A stretch of DNA of 14,178 nt. It comes from JANLUX01 sp031409815. GTDB taxonomy: Bacteria; Bacteroidota; Bacteroidia; AKYH767-A; OLB10. Every line of letters begins with the position of its first letter. Positions within the stretch are counted from its first letter, which is position 1. A program made the translations under genes and the position numbers. The notes beneath the pieces are model-generated. The model was given only the letters and a program-made list of their open reading frames with translations. It was not told the DNA's origin and did not search any database. Positions 8,548-14,178 of the stretch are shown here, in pieces. Location: positions 1 to 14,178 of the forward strand of contig JANNXV010000047.1 in the NCBI GenBank assembly GCA_031409815.1. Reading direction: 5' to 3'.

Positions 8548-8614
8548 TAAAATTAGGTGTGCAATAACTTACTTTCTGTGATCTGGGTCACATAGTAATA
8601 TGACTTTAATCAGT
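8548..8614 (-). promoter_or_regulatory. Promoter of protein B with tandem CRP/FNR-like dyads
   Basis: Minus-strand -7-like element TAATTTTA (8555-8548). Inner dyad TGTGATCTGGGTCACA (8577-8592) matches the CRP-type consensus TGTGA-N6-TCACA at all ten defined positions. Its centre is 33 bp from the centre of the -7 element, about -42 from the expected transcript start, which is the class II activator position in CRP systems. Outer dyad TATGACTTTAATCAGT (8599-8614) is centred exactly 22 bp further upstream. The inner dyad ends 61 bp before the B start codon, as in C. The identity of the regulator is inferred. Confidence 0.65.
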
Positions 8615-8696
8615 TGTAAAAACTGAAATATTATTAGATTGATAACTCCCGTCACAAAAAAAAATCCAAACAAAAAATAAAGGAGAAAAACAAAAA

Positions 8697-8728
8697 AAGC
8701 CTTACTGCTAACCGCTGCAGTAAGGCTT
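8697..8728 (-). terminator. Rho-independent terminator of protein C
   Basis: Perfect 12-bp stem: AAGCCTTACTGC (8697-8708) and GCAGTAAGGCTT (8717-8728) with an 8-base loop, 20 bp beyond the C stop codon. On the minus strand it is followed by TTTTTTTGTTTTTC. Compared with the B terminator, one stem pair has changed G-C to T-A on both sides, a compensatory change that supports the fold. Confidence 0.9.
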
Positions 8729-8748
8729 GAAAAAACATTGCATTGCAA

Positions 8749-11514
8749 TTATTCTTTTGAGATTCTTATCACTTGCTTTCCTTGTGCTGATTGTAAGGTC
8801 AGAAAATAAATCCCTTCAGTCAATTGTTCTAAGTTCATTGGATGCTCAATATAACCTGCACTCAGATTGACGTTTTCTTTCATCACTATCTTGCCTAATA
8901 CATCACTCACTACTATTTCAAGTTTTATTTCTGATTCCGGATTCATCACCAGTTTAACCCATCCATTGGTTGGATTAGGATAAACAGTTGCATTAAATAC
9001 GGATGCTGTTGATGCTAATCGGGGTATGCATGGTGTTAAACGCAAACTTCTTGTACCCCCACTTGCGCAGGCATTAGTAGCTTTTACTTTAACAGTTGAG
9101 GTTGATGTAACAGTTCCAAAATCAATGCTAACAGAAGTAGCGGTAGTTACAAGAATGTTGTTGGTTGATGTAACTCCATTGGCTGTGATGTGAGAGCCTG
9201 TAGGACCTGTCCAGGTATAATTGACTGCAGTTGCAATTGGTGCAATGGCATATGCATTACTTACGCTATTTAAACAAACAATTGTGTTGCCATAAATAAT
9301 TGTAGGAGTTGCCGGAAGTGCTCTTACAGTTAACTTACGTGCTGCGCCAGGTCCACAAGCATTGTTAGCTGTTACTGAAATTATGCCTGTAAAATTTGAT
9401 GAAGGAAAGTTAATATTTATGCTATTAGTACCCTGACCATTTATAATAGTGGCGCCTATTGGCACAATCCAATTATAGGTCATTCCAGACACATTAGTTA
9501 CGCTATAAATTTCATTGGTTGCTCCGCACAAACCATAATTTTTACCAGTAATAGCTGAAGGATTTAAAGGAACATTGCGAACAATATTTAAATTGCGAGG
9601 AGCACTAACTCCGCATATTCCGACTTTTGTTACAGAAATTATCCCATTTGCTAGGAAGTTGTTATTGTAAGTTACGTTTATGCTGCGAGTTCCTTGTCCG
9701 CTGTTAATTATCGCTCCAATTGGCACTGTCCAGTTATAAGTTACTCCTGACATTAGGGATGTGGAATAAGTTCGTGTATCACCAGGGCATACCTTAGCTA
9801 TTCCGCCTGAAACTGAAATTGCTGTTGGAGTAGTAAGTACATCTACTGTTACTGCTAAATTACTGGAAGGCCCTATTGTATTTGTGCAGTTGCCGTTTGG
9901 TGTAACGCTGATATTTCCACTTACATTTCCAATAATGACGGAAATAGAATTGATAGTAGAAGTACCCGTCCATCCTGATGGAAGAGTCCAGGTATAACTA
10001 TATACACCCGGTTTTGATACAACAGAGTATGTTTGTACTGAACCAGAACATACAACTGAATTACCTGTAATTGCACCTTGATAAGAGGGCGTAATGCAAG
10101 TATCTTGTTTAGCTAAAAAAATATCATCTGAACCTACAGATGAATTTATTAAAGTAGTAGTGCCAAAGGCAATAGAGGGGCTTCTAAAATAACCTGTTGC
10201 AAGTAAATTCCCTGTTGCGTCTATTTTAATTGCAGAACAATTGTCTGTATTTGTACCACCTGCTGATTTCGCCCAAATTACATTGCCTGAAGAATTATAC
10301 TTTGCCAGATAAATATCTCTACCGCCAGCACTCCCCCCCAGGGGGATCGTTCCTATTGTCATACTAGAATAAAATGATCCTGTTATATAAGGATTGCTGT
10401 TCGCATCTACTGCAATACTATTTGCGCCATCGTTATCAAAGCAAAGCGGTTTATTTGCCCAAACTATGTTACCCGCTGTATCATACCTTGCTATAAAAGA
10501 ATCGCTGTACCCATTATTCGAATTGGTCAACAAAGCACCATTAAACCATAAATAATCACTATAAAAATATCCTGAGATGTACAAATTTCCATTATGATCC
10601 AATGCAATCCCTGTTGCTCCATCATCATGAGTGTTCCCGATTGTTTTTACCCATACTACATTACCCATCGGATCGTATTTAACAATATAAATATCTCCCC
10701 CATAAAAATTGTTTGCATTTGTTAAAACTATATTTTCAAAGGTAAGAGTAGGGCAATTATATAAACCCGCAACATATGAATTTCCATTTGCATCCACGAC
10801 AATATGGCTGCTTACTTCGTAACGCGTCCCATCTGCTTTTTTGGCCCATTGCACAATTCCTGACGAATTATATTTTGTAATAAAAAAATCCTGTCCTCCA
10901 TTGGGATTCGTCAATAAAATATTTCCAAAAGTTATTGAATCACCAAACGATCCTGTTAAGTAAACATTATTATTAATATCTGTCGCTAAACTTCTGCCAC
11001 TTTCATAACCTTGAGGTCCGCCAATATTGTTTGCCCAAATTACATTACCTAATTGATCGAGTTTAACTATAAAAGCATTTTGTCCGCCATTAACTCCAGC
11101 TATTAGGGTTAAAGTTATACTTCCTGCTGTAAGAGTTGGACCTAAATAATATCCTGTTATATAAACATTCCCACTACCATCTGCTGTTATTGCTGTAGAT
11201 TGATCAACACTGCTACCAACAAGGCTTTTTGCCCAAATCACATTGCCTGACGGATCGGATTTCACAACAAAAACATCTGAGAGTCCTGTATTTTGTAATG
11301 TAACCCCACCAAATGTTATTGAAGAACTTTCAAAACTTCCGGTCATGTATGAATTACCTTGTGCATCCGTTGCAAGACTTTGACTCTTATCTAGAAGCGC
11401 CCCTCCGGCACTTTTAGCCCAGGTCCAGTTGGGAGCCTGAGCAAACACCGTATTTAAATTAAAGATTAAGGCCAACACAATCAGTAGGTAGTTTGTTCTT
11501 TTAGAATTTTTCAT
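8749..11514 (-). CDS. Protein C: secreted SBBP beta-propeller / PKD-like protein with T9SS sorting domain
   Basis: A 921-residue paralogue of B. Signal peptide 1-25 is almost the same as in B and is cut at FA|Q. Seven SBBP-type repeats fill about 27-470 (starts such as NWTWAK, VIWAKSLVG, VVWVKTIG; hallmarks DANGNSYVAG, FIVK.D..GN), giving one predicted seven-bladed propeller. Four PKD-like domains follow (about 474-828); the first (TGNSVVCSGSVQTYSV... GNCTN) is of a different subtype from the other three and has no counterpart in A or B. The sorting domain at about 830-921 (ATVYPNPTNGWVKL, SDVLGKIVM, SAQGKQVIRISKE) is very close to that of B and predicts T9SS export. Fewer stalk domains than B suggest gain or loss of PKD-like units after duplication. 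Role as a surface or released propeller protein is inferred; no ligand or enzyme motif is visible. Own promoter upstream and strong terminator downstream. Confidence 0.93.
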   Translation of the reverse strand: MKNSKRTNYLLIVLALIFNLNTVFAQAPNWTWAKSAGGALLDKSQSLATDAQGNSYMTGSFESSSITFGGVTLQNTGLSDVFVVKSDPSGNVIWAKSLVGSSVDQSTAITADGSGNVYITGYYLGPTLTAGSITLTLIAGVNGGQNAFIVKLDQLGNVIWANNIGGPQGYESGRSLATDINNNVYLTGSFGDSITFGNILLTNPNGGQDFFITKYNSSGIVQWAKKADGTRYEVSSHIVVDANGNSYVAGLYNCPTLTFENIVLTNANNFYGGDIYIVKYDPMGNVVWVKTIGNTHDDGATGIALDHNGNLYISGYFYSDYLWFNGALLTNSNNGYSDSFIARYDTAGNIVWANKPLCFDNDGANSIAVDANSNPYITGSFYSSMTIGTIPLGGSAGGRDIYLAKYNSSGNVIWAKSAGGTNTDNCSAIKIDATGNLLATGYFRSPSIAFGTTTLINSSVGSDDIFLAKQDTCITPSYQGAITGNSVVCSGSVQTYSVVSKPGVYSYTWTLPSGWTGTSTINSISVIIGNVSGNISVTPNGNCTNTIGPSSNLAVTVDVLTTPTAISVSGGIAKVCPGDTRTYSTSLMSGVTYNWTVPIGAIINSGQGTRSINVTYNNNFLANGIISVTKVGICGVSAPRNLNIVRNVPLNPSAITGKNYGLCGATNEIYSVTNVSGMTYNWIVPIGATIINGQGTNSININFPSSNFTGIISVTANNACGPGAARKLTVRALPATPTIIYGNTIVCLNSVSNAYAIAPIATAVNYTWTGPTGSHITANGVTSTNNILVTTATSVSIDFGTVTSTSTVKVKATNACASGGTRSLRLTPCIPRLASTASVFNATVYPNPTNGWVKLVMNPESEIKLEIVVSDVLGKIVMKENVNLSAGYIEHPMNLEQLTEGIYFLTLQSAQGKQVIRISKE

Positions 11515-11547
11515 TTTTTAAAATTTTTATTAGCCTGTTTTACATGG

Positions 11548-11613
11548 TAAAATTAGCTCTTGCAAATTTTCTTTGTGTGACTAGCATCACATTTGAACAT
11601 GATTTTAATCATG
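11548..11613 (-). promoter_or_regulatory. Promoter of protein C with tandem CRP/FNR-like dyads
   Basis: Minus-strand -7-like element TAATTTTA (11555-11548). Inner dyad TGTGACTAGCATCACA (11576-11591) is a perfect TGTGA-N6-TCACA, centred 32 bp from the -7 element centre and ending 61 bp before the ATG. Outer dyad CATGATTTTAATCATG (11598-11613) has 7-bp perfect arms and also contains TGAT-N4-ATCA, the inner part of an FNR box; its centre is exactly 22 bp from the inner one. These are the clearest copies of both dyads in the window. Confidence 0.65.
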
Positions 11614-11867
11614 GTTTCATTCATTATCAAAAGACTGACATTTCATAAAATATTTTAAAAAAAGCGAATGCTTTTATGTTCATCATAAAGTTGTGATTTC
11701 AATGAATCTAAGATGATGTAAGATTTTTTATGATTTCATCTGGTTTTTAATGCAATAAATCGCCATTCAATTTTTCATGTAACCTTATCCCAATAAGGCG
11801 TATAATCGATAAAAAGCAAATTATAACGAGATTGTTTTAGGAGAAAAAACTGTTTAGAATTTCAATT
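11614..11867. other. Divergent intergenic region upstream of protein D
   Basis: This 254-bp gap should hold the promoter and leader of D, but I see no convincing TAnnTTTG element on the plus strand. It holds two short hairpins: AAAAGC-GAAT-GCTTTT (11660-11675) and CCTTAT-CCCA-ATAAGG (11783-11798). A TATAAT follows the second at 11801-11806; that is not the usual Bacteroidota signal. An AGGAG lies at 11839-11843, 24 bp before the D start codon. No TGTGA-N6-TCACA-like dyad at the spacing used by A, B and C was found for D, and no gene or RNA is supported. Confidence 0.5.
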
Positions 11868-14178
11868 ATGAATAAAGTTTTTAAAGAATTTATGAGAATA
11901 TCAATTACCAGACTTTTACTTATTTTTTTGTTGGCCATTTCATTTAATTGTACTGCACAGTCTACTGGTGACTTTCGCTCGCTAGCAACAGGTCTTTGGT
12001 CGGCACCCGGAACCTGGCAACGCTACAGCAGTGGTGGTGCTTGGCAGAACTCAGGTGTAGGAGAAAACAACCCTGGGCAAGTGCCGGGAGTGGGTGTTGC
12101 AAACGGTAATGTTACTATACAAAATGGACATACAACAACACTTGATATAACAAATGCAACCGCTATTCTTAGTTTAACCATTGGTAATGGTGCTTCAGGA
12201 ATTTTTCAATTTGAAACAGCAACTTCAAGAACACTTACCATTACCAATAACTTGACTCTATTAAATGGTGCACAGATGAATGTGCAAAATGCAGGTACAC
12301 AAAACGGATTAATTGTTGTCGGAGGTAATGTATCTAATAGTGGAACCATCAACTTATTTCAATCGGCAACCCGATATGCAGACATAACAATCAATGGTTC
12401 CACCTTAAGTGGTAATGGAACCTATACTTCATTGAGAAACATTACTATTAATGGTGCTGTTGTAAATAGTTCAACTTCGGTAATTAATTCCTTTGGAAAT
12501 TTAACGTGCAACAATACTTTCACCTGTTCGGCCGGCACTTTTAACTTTCGTGCAGGTGCTATTCAAAATATAAATGGCAGCATTAATCCAATATTTAACA
12601 TTGTAAGTATTTCGCAAAATTCAACCAATTTGACCTTAGGTGGAACGCAAACAGGTATTACTGTTAATGGAACTTTTACGATGTCGAACAACTCGATATT
12701 TACTTTTGGCACAATAGCCAGAACAGTAACCATTGCAGGTAATTTAGTTACCCCACAAACCATTACCATGCAAGGTGTTGGTTTAGCCCATCAGCTAAGA
12801 CTGGGTGGGGCAGCAAATGCAACACCAGCAACAGCATTTAATACAACAGCAGGATCAGGAAGCACGGTCGAATATTATGCAGCAGGCCCACAAACAGTAT
12901 TTACCTCACTCAATTATATTAATCTAAAACTTTCGGGTAGTGGCACAAAAACTTTTGGAGGAGCAACCACTGTAAGTAACAATTTAGATATAACAGGATC
13001 CGCTATTACAGTCACAGTTACGAATGCATTGGTAACATTAAACTTGAACAACTCTGGCACCGGAACAACTATTTGGGGTGGCAATAGCAATACAACAACC
13101 ATAACCGGAAATCTCCTGATTACTAATTCTACCACGTTTACCATTGGTAATACTGCTGGTCAGGTAAAAACGATAAGCGTTTCAGGCAATGTACAAATTG
13201 ATGCAGGTAGTACATTTAACAATGGTGCAATTGCTGCGACCAACCTGCTTACCGTTTTCGGAAATTTACTGGTTGACGGAGTGTTTAATTTAGTTAATTC
13301 ATTTCCAAACAATGTTTGCAATACCACCTTCTCCGGAGCTACCAGCAATACAGTTACAGGCTCAGGTGCCACTTGCAATTTTAATCAGATCACTTTAACA
13401 AAAGGTGCCATTGCAAATGTATTAGAGGTTCAAAGAGTTATTACAATGTCTTCTCCAACGGCAGGGGGAAGTTTCCTTAATTTGACAAGTGGCACTTTTA
13501 AACTATCAAGCGCTTCAACAATTACACCTTATTTTGGTAGTGCTACCATTTGTGCTGGAATTGGAAAATTATGGATCAATAATTCAAGTGCAAATATTTC
13601 TTGCGTTGGCACAGCGGTTAATGCAAATCCCGGAGCACCAACCATTACAGGAACCTTACAGGTAACTGCCGGCACTTTTGCGTATGGCAGCGGAAACGAT
13701 GTGATGTTGCTAAACTCAGCAACAAGTAATTTAACAATTGATGGCGGTATTTTAAATATGTATGGAGGTGTAGCCTTTTCCAGCACATCTCAATTCAATA
13801 TGACAGCCGGTAGCTTTAATATTGATGCGCAAGCCTTCGACAATCTTGCGGTTGGTTCTCCTGTTTTAAGTTTTGCCTCTACCAGTGCAGTTAATGCAGT
13901 TACATTTACCAACGGCACCCTTACTATAATTGATCCGCACTCGGCAACCGGAGGAACTGCTTTGTTTTTGCCTGCAGTTGGTGGCTATGCTTATAATTTT
14001 GCGGGAAGCACTATACAATTTGGAGATGGAATTAGTAATAGCAATGGAGCTAACCCCGATGGATTTTCTGTAAATGCGGGTAGCCTTTATGCGCTCGGAA
14101 ATATTACACTAAATAATGGAACTTCATCCGGAACCAACAGGTATGTAAGACTAATCACTACTGATTGCATTATTAATA
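11868..14178 (+). CDS. Protein D: large repetitive exported protein, C-terminus beyond the window
   Basis: An open frame of 770 codons runs off the right edge without a stop. From the ATG at 11868 the product has a signal peptide of about 30 residues (core LLLIFLLAISF, cut at TA|Q). Next comes a segment typical of Bacteroidota surface proteins: LWSAPGTWQRYSSGG, then NPGQVPG, then GNVTIQNGHTTTLDI (residues about 43-90), vaguely like the start of G8-type domains. The rest is Asn/Thr/Ser/Gly-rich, made of degenerate strands such as TITNNLTLLNGAQMNV, TVTIAGNLVT, ISVSGNVQIDAGSTFNNG and TVTGSGATCNFNQITLTKG. This suggests a long beta-helix or beta-sandwich fibre. A T9SS sorting domain would be expected at the missing C-terminus, but this is inference. 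Alternative starts are an in-frame ATG at 11892, which still gives a full signal peptide, and an in-frame CTG at 11850 lying six bases after AGGAG. It is divergent from C; function unknown, probably adhesin-like. Confidence 0.8.
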   Translation, partial: MNKVFKEFMRISITRLLLIFLLAISFNCTAQSTGDFRSLATGLWSAPGTWQRYSSGGAWQNSGVGENNPGQVPGVGVANGNVTIQNGHTTTLDITNATAILSLTIGNGASGIFQFETATSRTLTITNNLTLLNGAQMNVQNAGTQNGLIVVGGNVSNSGTINLFQSATRYADITINGSTLSGNGTYTSLRNITINGAVVNSSTSVINSFGNLTCNNTFTCSAGTFNFRAGAIQNINGSINPIFNIVSISQNSTNLTLGGTQTGITVNGTFTMSNNSIFTFGTIARTVTIAGNLVTPQTITMQGVGLAHQLRLGGAANATPATAFNTTAGSGSTVEYYAAGPQTVFTSLNYINLKLSGSGTKTFGGATTVSNNLDITGSAITVTVTNALVTLNLNNSGTGTTIWGGNSNTTTITGNLLITNSTTFTIGNTAGQVKTISVSGNVQIDAGSTFNNGAIAATNLLTVFGNLLVDGVFNLVNSFPNNVCNTTFSGATSNTVTGSGATCNFNQITLTKGAIANVLEVQRVITMSSPTAGGSFLNLTSGTFKLSSASTITPYFGSATICAGIGKLWINNSSANISCVGTAVNANPGAPTITGTLQVTAGTFAYGSGNDVMLLNSATSNLTIDGGILNMYGGVAFSSTSQFNMTAGSFNIDAQAFDNLAVGSPVLSFASTSAVNAVTFTNGTLTIIDPHSATGGTALFLPAVGGYAYNFAGSTIQFGDGISNSNGANPDGFSVNAGSLYALGNITLNNGTSSGTNRYVRLITTDCIIN

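Noticed and set aside
7100..11440. Regularly spaced similar DNA segments that might suggest a CRISPR-like or satellite array
   Set aside because: The period of about 180-190 bp corresponds to the protein repeats; copies diverge at DNA level and lie inside an open reading frame.
11801..11806. TATAAT upstream of D as a -10 box
   Set aside because: Bacteroidota primary sigma factor prefers TAnnTTTG; no matching -35 element is present, so it is noted but not called.
11868..11970. Protein D as a lipoprotein because of a Cys after the hydrophobic core
   Set aside because: The residues before Cys are SFN, which do not fit a lipobox, whereas TA|Q right after it is a normal signal peptidase I site.
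12563..13786. Four minus-strand open frames of 68-85 codons
   Set aside because: Antisense shadows of the repetitive D reading frame, Val/Pro-rich, without known motifs; D is open throughout.

Overview
The window comes from an AT-rich member of the Bacteroidota. The evidence is the presence of type IX secretion system (T9SS) C-terminal sorting domains, SprB-type and PKD-like repeats, signal peptides cut before Gln (A|Q), promoter elements of the TAnnTTTG type and weak or absent Shine-Dalgarno sequences. I cannot name an order or genus.

Layout. Bases 1-914 (minus) hold the N-terminal three quarters of peptidase T, a housekeeping cytosolic tripeptidase. Next, still on minus, is a small two-helix membrane protein of unknown function (997-1536). 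Most of the window (1594-11514, all minus) is a cluster of three giant secreted multidomain proteins, called A, B and C here. A (1594-4980) is LamG + six PKD-like + three SprB-like units + a sorting domain. B (5216-8515) and C (8749-11514) are paralogues: a seven-repeat SBBP beta-propeller, then six (B) or four (C) PKD-like domains, then a sorting domain. Divergent from C, on plus, protein D (11868 to the window end, incomplete) is a repetitive beta-rich exported protein. No RNA gene, CRISPR array, transposase or phage gene was seen.

Regulation. The most interesting signal is in the gaps. Upstream of A, B and C lie two 16-bp dyads with the half-site pattern of CRP/FNR-family operators (TGTGA-N6-TCACA and weaker relatives). 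Their centres are exactly 22 bp apart in all three promoters, and a TAnnTTTA -7-like element sits 32-33 bp downstream of the inner dyad centre. This suggests that the three surface proteins form one regulon under a CRP/FNR-type activator. B and C each end in a strong hairpin terminator with the same core and a compensatory base-pair change; A has no obvious terminator and may read into the small membrane protein gene.

Evolution. B and C share signal peptide, propeller and sorting domain and look like a tandem duplication. A has a different N-terminus and sorting domain, yet carries a 500-bp gap-free block nearly identical to B, including 86 identical bases in a row, which points to recent domain shuffling or gene conversion. 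Together the cluster looks like a set of surface or secreted adhesin-like proteins whose PKD-like arrays act as disulfide-stapled stalks; ligands cannot be read from the sequence.
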